A stretch of 64,000 nt of DNA. It comes from Erwinia sp. OLFS4 (lineage in GTDB: Bacteria; Pseudomonadota; Gammaproteobacteria; Enterobacterales; Enterobacteriaceae). The notes under the pieces are model-generated. The model did no database searches. It had not been told where the DNA came from and saw only the letters and a program-made list of their open reading frames with translations. Shown here one piece after another: positions 1 through 7,873 of the stretch; positions within the stretch are counted from its first letter, which is position 1, and every line of letters begins with the position of its first letter. The stretch is from positions 1 through 64,000 of the forward strand of contig NZ_MOMB01000048.1 of assembly GCF_002752165.1 (NCBI RefSeq), given 5' to 3'. The position numbers and the translations under genes are program-made.

Positions 1-178
1 AGCATCTGACGGGCAAAATTTTCACCCAACGCATTGAACGTAATAACCTGACGCTCCGCACCCGCATTAAACGGTTGGCTCGTAAAACAATCTGCTTTTC
101 GCGCTCAGTTGAGATCCACGAAAAAGTCATTGGAGCGTTTATCGAGAAACACATGTTCTACTAATTGGAGGCATCACC
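1..178 (+). mobile_element. Right end of an IS1-family insertion sequence (truncated by window edge)
   Basis: The segment holds the last 53 codons of an IS1-type transposase followed within 14 bp by a terminal sequence ending in GCATCACC at 171-178. That matches the GGTGATGC terminus typical of IS1 ends when read on the other strand. The stop codon overlaps the probable inverted repeat (about 158-178), as in IS1. The left end and the 8-9 bp target duplication cannot be checked because the element continues outside the window. Confidence 0.8.
3..164 (+). CDS. insB: IS1-family transposase (InsB-type), C-terminal fragment
   Basis: An open frame runs in from the window edge and ends with TAA at 162-164. 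The visible 53 residues contain TQRIERNNLTLRTRIKRLAR and end SVEIHEKVIGAFIEKHMFY, the conserved basic C-terminus of the IS1 InsAB' transposase, a DDE-type enzyme. The catalytic core would lie upstream, outside the window, so whether the element is intact cannot be judged. Identification rests on similarity to the family C-terminus and on the matching IS end just downstream. Confidence 0.85.
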   Translation, partial: HLTGKIFTQRIERNNLTLRTRIKRLARKTICFSRSVEIHEKVIGAFIEKHMFY

Positions 179-184
179 ATAATT

Positions 185-205
185 CGCACTGATAGTGCGT
201 TTTTT
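185..205 (+). terminator. Small Rho-independent terminator between IS end and rstA
   Basis: CGCAC (185-189), loop TGATA, GTGCG (195-199), then six T (200-205). It sits 7 bp beyond the IS end and is probably the surviving terminator of the gene that used to precede rstA. It would reduce read-through from the IS into rstAB. Confidence 0.6.
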
Positions 206-309
206 GCTGGCTGTTTTTTGCTCATACTCACGTCTTTTTTTGACGCTAAGATAGCCGCCGGCGCCCGAACCGGCTAAGCTGAGCTACTTGTTACGATTTA
301 CCCGATAAT

Positions 310-1038
310 ATGAATAAAATCGTCTTTGTTGAAGATGACCCGGATGTGGGTCAGTTAATTGCTGCTTACCTTGGCAAGCACGATATTGATGTTATTGTCG
401 AAAGCCGCGGCGACCGTGCTGAAGAAACCATTGCCAGTACCGATCCGGACCTGGTGATGCTTGATATTATGCTGCCCGGTAAAGATGGCATGACGCTGTG
501 TCGCGATTTACGTGCTTCGGCACGCTGGTCTGGACCGATTGTTCTGCTTACCTCGCTGGACAGTGATATGAATCATATTCTGTCACTGGAAATGGGGGCC
601 AATGATTATATTCTGAAAACCACGCCACCGGCAGTTTTGCTGGCACGACTGCGGCTACATTTGCGCAATGCCAGTATGCTGCAGCAAGCAGATGATAGTG
701 TGATATTGCCGGCAACGCAGAAAGCGTTGCGCTTTGGTAGCCTGTTTATCGATCCGATTAACCGTCAGGTTTCACTGAATAATGAAATTATTCAGCTGTC
801 CACCGCCGATTTCGATCTGCTCTGGGAACTGGCTACCCATGCCGGCAGCATACTCAATCGCGATGCATTATTAAAAACCCTGCGCGGCGTTGAGTATGAC
901 GGTCTGGACCGCAGTATTGACGTGGCAATATCGCGCCTGCGCAAAAAACTACTGGATAACGCCACCGAACCCTATCGTATTAAGACCATCCGTAATAAAG
1001 GTTATTTATTTGCGCCTCATGCCTGGGATACGCCATGA
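310..1038 (+). CDS. rstA: Response regulator RstA (OmpR family)
   Basis: DNA-binding response regulator of the RstB/RstA two-component system, which in enterobacteria works downstream of PhoPQ and controls acid and iron genes such as asr. The 242-residue length is normal. The receiver domain fills about residues 1-120 with the acidic pocket E8-D9-D10 and phospho-acceptor D52 (in VMLDIMLPG). A winged-helix OmpR-type effector domain covers about 140-235 and ends with the typical IRTVR-like hairpin (IKTIRNKGYLF). The gene overlaps rstB by 4 bp (ATGA), so the two are translationally coupled. A match to the RstA box lies about 4.7 kb downstream in front of asr. An IS1-family end lies 132 bp upstream of the start. 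Confidence 0.95.
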   Translation: MNKIVFVEDDPDVGQLIAAYLGKHDIDVIVESRGDRAEETIASTDPDLVMLDIMLPGKDGMTLCRDLRASARWSGPIVLLTSLDSDMNHILSLEMGANDYILKTTPPAVLLARLRLHLRNASMLQQADDSVILPATQKALRFGSLFIDPINRQVSLNNEIIQLSTADFDLLWELATHAGSILNRDALLKTLRGVEYDGLDRSIDVAISRLRKKLLDNATEPYRIKTIRNKGYLFAPHAWDTP

Positions 1039-2330
1039 GAAAGTTGTTTATTCAGTTCTATCTGCTGCTGTTTGTCTGCTTCCTGGTGATGACCATGCTG
1101 GTAGGACTGGTGTACAAATTTACCGCTGAACGCGCCGGGCGGGAATCGATGGACGACCTGATGAAAAGTTCGCTCTATCTGATGCGCAGCGAACTGCGCG
1201 AGATCCCACCACGTGACTGGAACAAGACCATTGAAAATCTTGATCTCAATTTGTCGTTCAAACTGCATATTGAACCCCTGAATAAGTATCAGCTGGACGC
1301 CGGAAGCCTCAGGCGGTTGCGTAATGGTGAAATTGTCGCGCTGGATGATGAATATACCTTTATACAGCGTATCCCGCGTAGCCATTATGTCCTGGCCGTT
1401 GGACCCATTCCCTACCTGTTTTATCTTCACGAGATGCGCATATTTGACATCTCACTGATGTTTTTTATTGGTATCTCACTGGCACTACCGGTATTTATCT
1501 GGATGCGACCGCACTGGAAAGATCTGCTGCGGCTGGAAAAAGCCGCACAACGCTTTGGCCACGGTCATCTTGACGAACGTATTCATTTTGAAGCCACTTC
1601 CAGCCTGGCCCGTCTTGGAGTGGCTTTTAACCAGATGGCCGATAACGTCAACACCTTGGTGAGCAGTAAAAAACAGCTGATTGACGGTATTGCTCATGAA
1701 CTTCGCACGCCGCTGGTGCGCCTGCGCTACCGGCTGGAAATGAGCGATAATCTGAGCGAGGCCGAGCGCCAGGTACTTAACCGCGATATTGGTCAGCTTG
1801 AAGCGCTGATTGAAGAACTGCTGACCTACGCCAGACTCGATCGGCCACGCGTCGACCTTAATATTCAGCCGCTCGAGCTGGCCTGCTGGCTCAGCGAAAA
1901 GCTGGCAGATTTTCGCCTGATTAATCCCGACTATGACATCAGCCTGGTGACCACCCAGGGGCACACCACAGGCATGACAGATCCGCGCCTGATGGAACGG
2001 GTTCTGGATAATCTGGTGAATAACGCATTGCGTTATGCCCGCCATCAACTACGGGTAAGCCTGTGGTTTGACAATCATACGGCTTTTTTACAGGTAGAAG
2101 ATGATGGCCCAGGTATCCCGCCGGAAGAGCGCCAGCGGGTATTTGAGCCATTTGTACGTCTCGATCCCAGTCGCGACCGGGCAACCGGAGGATGCGGACT
2201 CGGCCTGGCTATTGTGCATTCTATTGCCCAGGCATTTGGCGGTCAGGTAATGATTGACGGAAGTCCACTCGGCGGTGCCAGCGTCCGTTTTTGCTGGCCG
2301 GTTAATCTGCCCCCTTTACAGAAAAATTAA
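1035..2330 (+). CDS. rstB: Sensor histidine kinase RstB
   Basis: Inner-membrane sensor kinase and partner of RstA. The 431 residues show an N-terminal transmembrane helix (about 8-30), a periplasmic sensor of about 100 residues, and a second helix (about 135-157, DISLMFFIGISLALPVFIW). A HAMP linker follows, then the dimerisation/phospho-acceptor motif GIAHELRTPL with H221. The HATPase domain shows an N box (NLVNNALRYA), a G1 box (VEDDGPGIP) and a G2 box (GCGLGLAIV). It starts inside the rstA stop region (4-bp overlap). All catalytic boxes are intact, so the kinase should be functional. The next gene starts 18 bp downstream but belongs to an unrelated family. Confidence 0.95.
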   Translation: MRKLFIQFYLLLFVCFLVMTMLVGLVYKFTAERAGRESMDDLMKSSLYLMRSELREIPPRDWNKTIENLDLNLSFKLHIEPLNKYQLDAGSLRRLRNGEIVALDDEYTFIQRIPRSHYVLAVGPIPYLFYLHEMRIFDISLMFFIGISLALPVFIWMRPHWKDLLRLEKAAQRFGHGHLDERIHFEATSSLARLGVAFNQMADNVNTLVSSKKQLIDGIAHELRTPLVRLRYRLEMSDNLSEAERQVLNRDIGQLEALIEELLTYARLDRPRVDLNIQPLELACWLSEKLADFRLINPDYDISLVTTQGHTTGMTDPRLMERVLDNLVNNALRYARHQLRVSLWFDNHTAFLQVEDDGPGIPPEERQRVFEPFVRLDPSRDRATGGCGLGLAIVHSIAQAFGGQVMIDGSPLGGASVRFCWPVNLPPLQKN

Positions 2331-2347
2331 TCAAACGGAGTCCGCTT

Positions 2348-3835
2348 ATGTCCAGTGCCTATACCCGTCTGACCGACCGTTTTCAGCGACTGTCCCGTTT
2401 TAGTCACCTTTCAGCGATTGCCGGTTGGGACATGATGACCATGATGTCGCCGGCAGGTAGCCAGGCACGTGGAGAAGCCCTCGCTGAACTCGGTGTCCTG
2501 CAACACCAGATCCTGACCAGTCCAGCCACCGCTGATGATCTGGCACAGGCCAAACAGGAATCCTTGAACGAAATTGAACAGGCAAACCTGGCTGAAATGA
2601 CGCGCGCCTGGCAACAGGCTGTTATTCTGCCGGCTGAACTGGTGCAAGCAAAATCCATTGCCGGCGCACGTTGTGAACATGCGTGGCGTAGCCAACGCCC
2701 GGCAAATGACTGGTCGGGTTTTGCTGAAAACCTGAAACAGGTTGTCAAACTCAGTCGTCAGGAAGCTGAACTTCGCGCACAGGACGGCGGCATCTCTCGC
2801 TATGATGCACTACTGGCGCTGTATGAACCCGGCATGACCAGCCAGCAGCTCGACACCATTTTTACCGATATTAAAAGCTGGCTGCCCGCCCTGCTCCAGC
2901 AGGTTATTGCCCGTCAGCGCCGGCAGACTTTGGTGCCACCGCAAGGGCCGTTTGCGGTTGATAAACAACGTCAGCTTGGGTTAAGTATCATGTCCATGCT
3001 GGGATTTGATTTTAACGCTGGCCGGCTGGATGTCAGCGCTCATCCGTTTTGTGGCGGCGTTCCCCAGGATGTTCGCATCACCACCCGTTATGATACCCAC
3101 AATTTTTTGTCGGCCCTGATGGGGGTAATCCATGAAACCGGCCACGCTCGCTATGAACAAAATTTGCCAAAACAATGGCAGGGCCAACCGGTAGCACTCG
3201 CCAGATCGACCGCCATTCATGAGTCTCAGAGTTTATTTTTTGAAATGCAGATAGGCCGCAGTCCGGCATTTCTTACTCGCATCCTGCCGCAAATTATTCA
3301 TCACCTGGGCTATCAGCAGGCTTTCAGCGCAGATAATCTTATCGCACTGGCACAACGTGTACAGCCGGGACTGATTCGGGTGGATGCCGATGAAGTCAGT
3401 TATCCGATTCATATCATCGTACGTTATGAAATCGAACGGGCATTAATTGAAGGCGAAATCGAAGTCGAAGATATCCCGGTATTGTGGCAGGAAAAAATGC
3501 AGCAGCTGGCCGGCATTGATACCACAGGCAACTATCGCGATGGATGTATGCAGGATATTCACTGGACCGACGGTGCCTTTGGTTATTTCCCAACCTATAC
3601 CCTTGGCGCAATGTACGCAGCCCAACTTTTTCAGGCGCTCAGTACGGCGCAGCCTGCGCTACAACAGCAGATTGCCAGCGGCGAGATGCAGCAGGTTTTC
3701 AACTGGTTACAACACAACGTCTGGCAATATGGTAGCCGTCTCAGTAGTCGTGAACTGATTGTCCGGGCAAGCGGTGAAGATCTCAATCCCCACTGGTTTC
3801 GCCAGCATCTGACACAGCGTTATCTGCCCGACTGA
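2348..3835 (+). CDS. Thermostable carboxypeptidase 1 family (M32) metallocarboxypeptidase
   Basis: Cytoplasmic zinc carboxypeptidase of family M32 (Taq/Pfu carboxypeptidase), which removes C-terminal residues from peptides. The 495-residue length is typical. The zinc motif HETGH lies at residues 262-266. The family motif HESQ, which supplies the next metal ligand, follows about 27 residues later (TAIHESQSLFFE). The conserved segment DVRITTRY just before the zinc site and the IHWTDGAFGYFPTYTLG motif near residues 400-416 are also present. There is no signal peptide. The start has a good ribosome site (CGGAGTCCGCTT). The gene lies 18 bp behind rstB and may be co-transcribed with it. It is not at this locus in E. 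coli. Confidence 0.93.
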   Translation: MSSAYTRLTDRFQRLSRFSHLSAIAGWDMMTMMSPAGSQARGEALAELGVLQHQILTSPATADDLAQAKQESLNEIEQANLAEMTRAWQQAVILPAELVQAKSIAGARCEHAWRSQRPANDWSGFAENLKQVVKLSRQEAELRAQDGGISRYDALLALYEPGMTSQQLDTIFTDIKSWLPALLQQVIARQRRQTLVPPQGPFAVDKQRQLGLSIMSMLGFDFNAGRLDVSAHPFCGGVPQDVRITTRYDTHNFLSALMGVIHETGHARYEQNLPKQWQGQPVALARSTAIHESQSLFFEMQIGRSPAFLTRILPQIIHHLGYQQAFSADNLIALAQRVQPGLIRVDADEVSYPIHIIVRYEIERALIEGEIEVEDIPVLWQEKMQQLAGIDTTGNYRDGCMQDIHWTDGAFGYFPTYTLGAMYAAQLFQALSTAQPALQQQIASGEMQQVFNWLQHNVWQYGSRLSSRELIVRASGEDLNPHWFRQHLTQRYLPD

Positions 3836-3927
3836 ACAGCGACGGTGAGTTGTAAGCTACGCACGCCTGGCTGTAACAGCAATTTAAACGGTTGCCTGCG
3901 CGTCTGAATCAATATTTAACGCCGTCT

Positions 3928-3957
3928 TTTCGTTATATAATCTTCGATATAACGAAA
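3928..3957 (+). promoter_or_regulatory. ModE-type operator overlapping a -10 box
   Basis: A perfect inverted repeat has arms TTTCGTTATAT (3928-3938) and ATATAACGAAA (3947-3957) around 8 bp. The core CGTTATAT-N8-ATATAACG has the same half-sites and spacing as the E. coli modA ModE operator as remembered (CGTTATAT-N8-ACATAACG). A consensus TATAAT (3936-3941) lies inside it, so bound Mo-ModE would block the promoter. It ends 11 bp before the start codon of the binding-protein gene. This is a sequence match only. Confidence 0.8.
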
Positions 3958-3968
3958 GGGAGAGGACG

Positions 3969-5024
3969 ATGAACCAATTAACCACGCTGCTATTACTGGC
4001 CGCGTTTGTTTTGGGATTTAATGCCAGCGCAGAAGCATCAAGACAGATAACCGACCAGATCGGCCGTCAGGTCACTATTCCTGATAAGGTAGATCGGGTG
4101 GTTGTTTTGCAGCATCAGACGCTCAATTTGCTGGTACAGCTAAACGCAGCCAGCAAAATGGTCGGGGTGCTGGCCAACTGGAAACAGGAACTGGGTGATG
4201 ACTATGCCCGGCTGGTTCCTGGGCTTAACCAGATTCCGCGGGTGGGCGATCTGACGCATGTTGATGCGGAAAAACTGGTCACGCTACGCCCGCAGGTAGT
4301 ATTTGTCACTAACTATGCCCCGCGTGAAATGATTGACAGTATCAGTGCGCTGGGTATCCCGGTGGTGGCCATTTCGCTGCGTCATGATGCGCCGGGGGAG
4401 CGCAACAAATTCAATCCAACGCAAACTGATGAAGAACTCGCCTATGCCAGCGGCTTACGCGAAGGCATCAAATTGATTGCTGATATTGTCAATAAGCCGC
4501 AGGAAGGCGCGGCTCTGATTGCTGCAGCCACGGAAGGACATCAGTTAGTTAGCGCGCGTACCGGCAATCTGCCCGCGGCACAGCGGGTGCGTGCCTATAT
4601 GGCAAACCCCGATCTCACTACCTACGGTTCAGGAAAATATACCGGCCTGATGATGAGCCATGCCGGGGCACTGAATGTCGCTGCCGCAACGGTTAAAGGC
4701 TATAAACAGGTCGCCATGGAGCAAGTGATTGCCTGGAATCCACAGGTTATTTTCGTCCAGAGTCGGTTTCCCCAGGTGGTGAAACAAATCGAAAACGATC
4801 CGCGCTGGCAGACAATAGACGCCGTACGCCAGCACCGGGTCTGGCTGATGCCAGAATATGCCAAAGCCTGGGGCTACCCGATGCCGGAAGCACTGGGGCT
4901 GGGGGAATTATGGATGGCCAAAAAATTGTATCCACAAAAATTTAGCGATATTGATATGCAACAACGGGTGAACCGCTGGTACCTGCGTTTTTACCGCCAT
5001 CCCTATCAGGATAACCACGGATGA
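3969..5024 (+). CDS. Periplasmic substrate-binding protein, TroA/FecB (Peripla_BP_2) superfamily, probable oxyanion (molybdate/tungstate) binder
   Basis: A 351-residue exported protein with signal peptide (residues 1-23, cleavage near ASAEA). Two lobes of the class-III metal/siderophore binding fold are visible: RVVVLQHQTLNLLVQL about residues 41-57, the VDAEKLVTLRPQVVFVTN signature about 97-115, and VIAWNPQVIFVQ about 252-263. By fold it resembles siderophore, B12 and MolA-type binding proteins. MolA of Haemophilus, in this fold, binds molybdate and tungstate. The ModE-type operator directly in front makes molybdate or tungstate the best guess. No permease or ATPase gene is adjacent, so it would have to use a transporter encoded elsewhere. 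It overlaps the next gene by 4 bp. Fold is confident; ligand is inferred from the operator. Confidence 0.75.
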   Translation: MNQLTTLLLLAAFVLGFNASAEASRQITDQIGRQVTIPDKVDRVVVLQHQTLNLLVQLNAASKMVGVLANWKQELGDDYARLVPGLNQIPRVGDLTHVDAEKLVTLRPQVVFVTNYAPREMIDSISALGIPVVAISLRHDAPGERNKFNPTQTDEELAYASGLREGIKLIADIVNKPQEGAALIAAATEGHQLVSARTGNLPAAQRVRAYMANPDLTTYGSGKYTGLMMSHAGALNVAAATVKGYKQVAMEQVIAWNPQVIFVQSRFPQVVKQIENDPRWQTIDAVRQHRVWLMPEYAKAWGYPMPEALGLGELWMAKKLYPQKFSDIDMQQRVNRWYLRFYRHPYQDNHG

Positions 5025-5731
5025 ACGTTCTGGCGGCTGGCAGTCTGCAAGGGGTCTGGCCCTGTCTGATGGCGCACAGCCCCTGCACTGAAGCCATCAG
5101 TCAGACCCGTTTTGGTCCGGCAGGTTTACTGCTTGAATCTGTGCTGGCTGGCAGCCATTGTGATTTGTTCGCTTCAGCCAATCAGGCACATCCACAGTAC
5201 CTGCTGACGGCGGGCATTGCGCAATATATTCGGCCCTTTGCAACAAACAGACTCTGTCTTACGGTTCGGTCGCAGGCCTGTCAGCATGACGATGACTGGC
5301 TGACACTGTTACGTCGCCGCGATCTGCGGCTGGCCACCTCGACAGCCGGTTGCGATCCCAGTGGTGATTACGCGCTGCAGTTGTTCGATCTTATTGCCCG
5401 TGACCATCCGGCTCTGGCACGTTCCCTCAGACAACGTGCTTTACCGCTGGTGGGCGGTCGTCATAGCCTGTCAGCGCCGCCGGGACAACTGGCCGCAAGC
5501 TGGCTGATTAACCAGGGGCATGCTGATATGTTTATTGGCTATGCCAGTTACCTGCCCCTGCTCCGTCAGGATCCGAGGCTACGGGTTTTTACTATTCCGA
5601 CCCGTTATAACCCGCCGGCAATCTACACCCTGGCGGTCCTTCATCCAATCGCCGGAGAACTGGCAACTTATCTCACCTCTGCTGTCGCGGCCCGTGTGCT
5701 CAGCAACGCCGGCTTTAACCAGCAGCAATAA
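5021..5731 (+). CDS. ModA-like (class II binding fold) protein without signal peptide
   Basis: A 236-residue protein of the PBP-II / ModA group. The N-terminus VLAAGSLQGV corresponds to the first strand of mature ModA-type proteins. The motif TRFGPAGLLLESVLAGSHCDLFASAN (residues about 28-53) corresponds to the ligand-loop region (G-x-SG...GAPADVFASA) of molybdate binders. Later segments LRLATSTAGCDPSGDYALQL and INQGHADMFIGYASY match the second lobe. The start ATG overlaps the preceding stop (ATGA), and an in-frame TAA at 5012-5014 closes the frame three codons upstream, so an export signal cannot be encoded. Either it acts in the cytoplasm or it is exported by another route. It shares the ModE-controlled operon. 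Fold likely; function unknown. Confidence 0.7.
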   Translation: MNVLAAGSLQGVWPCLMAHSPCTEAISQTRFGPAGLLLESVLAGSHCDLFASANQAHPQYLLTAGIAQYIRPFATNRLCLTVRSQACQHDDDWLTLLRRRDLRLATSTAGCDPSGDYALQLFDLIARDHPALARSLRQRALPLVGGRHSLSAPPGQLAASWLINQGHADMFIGYASYLPLLRQDPRLRVFTIPTRYNPPAIYTLAVLHPIAGELATYLTSAVAARVLSNAGFNQQQ

Positions 5732-5748
5732 ACCGCACATTAATTGCT

Positions 5749-5773
5749 GCCGGTTTGTTACCGGCGTTAATTT
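5749..5773 (+). terminator. Probable weak terminator after the ModE-controlled operon
   Basis: GCCGGT (5749-5754), loop TTGTT, ACCGGC (5760-5765), followed by GTTAATTT. The stem is short and the T-run poor, so termination efficiency is uncertain. Confidence 0.45.
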
Positions 5774-5790
5774 ACCTCAGCGCACGTTTG

Positions 5791-5804
5791 TACAATCGGT
5801 TACA
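5791..5804 (+). promoter_or_regulatory. RstA box upstream of asr
   Basis: TACAATCGGTTACA agrees with the RstA consensus TACATNTNGTTACA at 10 of the 12 fixed positions. It lies 105 bp before the asr start codon, where the E. coli asr promoter also has its RstA box. rstA itself is encoded 4.7 kb upstream. Confidence 0.65.
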
Positions 5805-5908
5805 TGCCGATACCAATGACTCACGGAAAGCGAGCAGTCGTTTGCCTATATTGACGCTACCGGCCCCGCAGTGGGCTGCTAAATGAAATAATACTTGAGG
5901 ATTTTTTA

Positions 5909-6442
5909 ATGAAAAAATTATTTGCTCTGGTTGTAGCCGCTGCCATGGGTCTGTCTTCAGTTGCTTTTGCTGCTGATACCACAGCTGCCCCGGCCACCTC
6001 ATCGGCGCCTGCAACAGCGACCACTGCGGCACCTGCTAAAGTTGCTGCAAAAAAACATGTTAAGCATAAAAAAGTCGCTAAAAAAGCGGCTGACCAGAAA
6101 GCCCAGGCGGCTAAAAAGCACCACAAAAAAGTAGCCAAAAAAGCCGCTGACCAGAAAGCCCAGGCGGCTAAAAAACACCACAAAAAAGTCGCCAAAAAAG
6201 CCGCTGACCAGAAAGCTCAGGCGGCTAAAAAACACCACAAAAAAGTCGCCAAAAAAGCCGCTGACCAGAAAGCTCAGGCGGCTAAAAAACACCACAAAAA
6301 AGTCGCCAAAAAAGCCGCTGACCAGAAAGCCCAGGCGGCTAAAAAGCACCACAAAAAAGTCGCTAAAAAAGCCGCTGACCAGAAAGCCCAGGCGGCTAAA
6401 AAGCACCACAAAAAAGTCGCTAAAAAAGCCGCTGCTAAATAA
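5909..6442 (+). CDS. asr: Acid shock protein Asr, expanded repeat form
   Basis: Periplasmic acid-shock protein induced by low pH through RstBA. It has a signal peptide (1-21, ending VAFA), then an Ala/Thr-rich pro-region (about 22-45). A strongly basic tail follows, made of six near-identical 19-residue units [19 protein letters not shown] at residues 55-168, plus a partial unit. At 177 residues it is much longer than E. coli Asr (about 100), the extra length being repeats. High Lys/His content suits proton buffering or chaperoning of periplasmic proteins at low pH. Ribosome site TTGAGGAT lies 8 bp before ATG. An RstA box lies upstream and a terminator downstream, so it is monocistronic. The downstream order asr-ydgU-ydgD matches E. 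coli. Confidence 0.93.
   Translation: MKKLFALVVAAAMGLSSVAFAADTTAAPATSSAPATATTAAPAKVAAKKHVKHKKVAKKAADQKAQAAKKHHKKVAKKAADQKAQAAKKHHKKVAKKAADQKAQAAKKHHKKVAKKAADQKAQAAKKHHKKVAKKAADQKAQAAKKHHKKVAKKAADQKAQAAKKHHKKVAKKAAAK
6071..6412 (+). repeat. Six tandem 57-bp repeats inside asr
   Basis: Six in-frame 57-bp units encode [19 protein letters not shown] each time. The copies differ only at a few synonymous positions (for example AAG/AAA, GTC/GTA, CCC/CTC contexts). Such near-identity implies recent duplication or gene conversion, and copy number is likely to vary between strains. Confidence 0.95.
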
Positions 6443-6484
6443 GGTGCGCGGGAAGCCCTTCCCGAAGTAAACCAGTCAAACTCA

Positions 6485-6513
6485 ACACCCGGATACGTCC
6501 GGGTGTTTCTTTA
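6485..6513 (+). terminator. asr terminator
   Basis: ACACCCGGA (6485-6493), loop TACG, TCCGGGTGT (6498-6506), then TTCTTT. The 9-bp perfect stem with UNCG-like loop lies 42 bp after the asr stop. Confidence 0.85.
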
Positions 6514-6525
6514 GTGGGGTCGCGG

Positions 6526-6609
6526 ATGATGTTACGTCGCTACTTGTTTGAAATCATTCTCGGCACGATGATTCTCTGCGGTATTCTCGCCGCCAGTTTT
6601 TACTTCTGA
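6526..6609 (+). CDS. ydgU: Small membrane protein YdgU
   Basis: A 27-codon frame encodes a single hydrophobic helix, beginning MMLRRYLFEIILGTMILCG and ending AASFYF. Position (between asr and ydgD), length and the N-terminal [R]RYxFEIIL pattern match the E. coli small protein YdgU. It could start at either of two adjacent ATGs (6526 or 6529). It begins just after the asr terminator, so it may be expressed by read-through. Function is unknown in any organism known to me. Confidence 0.7.
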   Translation: MMLRRYLFEIILGTMILCGILAASFYF

Positions 6610-6726
6610 GCAAATGACTGCGTTTATCCTGCAACCTGATCTCCCTTTTTTATTGCGGTAAGGCTATAGTAATAGCCGGATTTACAATAACAAATTACTC
6701 CTGTCTTTCTCCTGTCTGAGTGATGT

Positions 6727-7539
6727 ATGCGCATACTGGCTGTCATTTTTGTAAGTTGCCTGAGCTTTTCGTACTCCTGTCTGGCGGATAACACTGCCCC
6801 CCAGGCAGACAATGAAAATAAGACGCTGTTTTTTGGCAAAGATGAGCGACTACCGGTCAGCGAGGTGACTCAATCCCCCTGGGATGCCATTGGTCAGCTG
6901 GAAACCGAGAGTGGCAACTTATGCACTGCAACCTTAATCTCAGCACATCTGGCCCTGACCGCAGGTCATTGTCTGGTTACCCCACCACACGGCAAAATCG
7001 ACAAGGCCGTCGCACTACGCTTTGTCTCAGGAAGCAAAGGCTGGCGTTATGAAATCCACGATATTGAAACCCGGGTGGACCCGGCGTTAGGCAGAAAACT
7101 TAAAGCCGATGGTGATGGCTGGATCGTTCCTTCCGCTGCGGCACCCTTCGATTACGGGCTGGTCATTTTACGCAACCCCCCTTCCGGTATCACGCCGCTC
7201 CCCCTGTTTGACGGCACGCGCGCTGCATTATCCGATGCGCTTAAAGCCGCCGGTCGCAAGGTTACTCAGGCGGGTTATCCGGAAGATCATCTTGATACGC
7301 TTTTCGCCCATAGCGGTTGTCTGGTAACCGGCTGGGCACAAAAAAATGTATTATCCCACCGCTGTGATACTTTGCCAGGTGATAGCGGTTCACCGATGCT
7401 GATAAAAACAGGTGATAGCTGGCAGATTGTTGCAATTCAGAGTTCTGCGCCGGCCGCCGCCGATCGTTATCGCGCCGATAACCGGGCTATTGCCATCACC
7501 GCCTTTCGCGATAACCTGCAACAGCTTGCCGCACAATAA
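6727..7539 (+). CDS. ydgD: Periplasmic trypsin-like serine protease YdgD (S1 family)
   Basis: A 270-residue exported protein with signal peptide (1-20, ending SCLA) and a chymotrypsin-fold domain. The catalytic triad is visible: His in ALTAGHCLV (about residue 79), Asp in PFDYGLVIL (about 140) and Ser in [10 protein letters not shown] (about 220). Four cysteines could form two disulfides near the His and Ser loops (C59/C80 and C199/C213 approximately). Physiological substrates are not established. Orthologues sit beside asr in E. coli. In E. coli mdtI and mdtJ follow; here they are missing and hrpA comes next in convergent orientation. Confidence 0.88.
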   Translation: MRILAVIFVSCLSFSYSCLADNTAPQADNENKTLFFGKDERLPVSEVTQSPWDAIGQLETESGNLCTATLISAHLALTAGHCLVTPPHGKIDKAVALRFVSGSKGWRYEIHDIETRVDPALGRKLKADGDGWIVPSAAAPFDYGLVILRNPPSGITPLPLFDGTRAALSDALKAAGRKVTQAGYPEDHLDTLFAHSGCLVTGWAQKNVLSHRCDTLPGDSGSPMLIKTGDSWQIVAIQSSAPAAADRYRADNRAIAITAFRDNLQQLAAQ

Positions 7540-7873
7540 GCAAAAATGGGGCTGGTCTGGCCCCGCAGTGTTCAGTAGAGAAAACCCGCATTAAACAATA
7601 GATTGCTCCGGTGCATCATCCAGCGTCCGCGTTTCCCATGCAACGGTAACGCCATCCTTTTCTGCGCGGCGATTGCCTGTGGTAAAAAGCGAAGCCACAC
7701 CGGCATGACCAACGAGCATTATCAGGCGCGCACCGGCAAAAGCAACATACTGACTCTTCGCGATGCACCAGCCGAAACAACGGAAATAAGGGTCAGCGAA
7801 ATATTGCACGTTAAACGCTATTAGCGTGAGGTATCGTTCCACTTCACCCTCGCCCGAAACGAATTTCAACCGA
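7540..7873 (+). other. Intergenic region between ydgD and hrpA (334 bp), no supported gene
   Basis: It contains a weak hairpin after ydgD (GGGGC...GCCCC about 7548-7564) and an open 92-codon frame on the minus strand (7591-7869). That frame matches no family I recognise, has no convincing ribosome site and overlaps a second unrelated frame on the other strand. It may be a remnant left where mdtIJ are found in E. coli. Confidence 0.4.

Noticed and set aside
5999-6409. 136-codon minus-strand frame across asr encoding repeated FFxxFFVVxFSRLxFLVSG
   Set aside because: It is the exact antisense of the asr repeats; its periodic hydrophobic look is forced by the Lys/Ala codons of the real gene.
7591-7869. 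92-codon minus-strand frame between ydgD and hrpA
   Set aside because: No recognisable family, no ribosome site, and an overlapping frame on the other strand is equally open; reported only as intergenic content.
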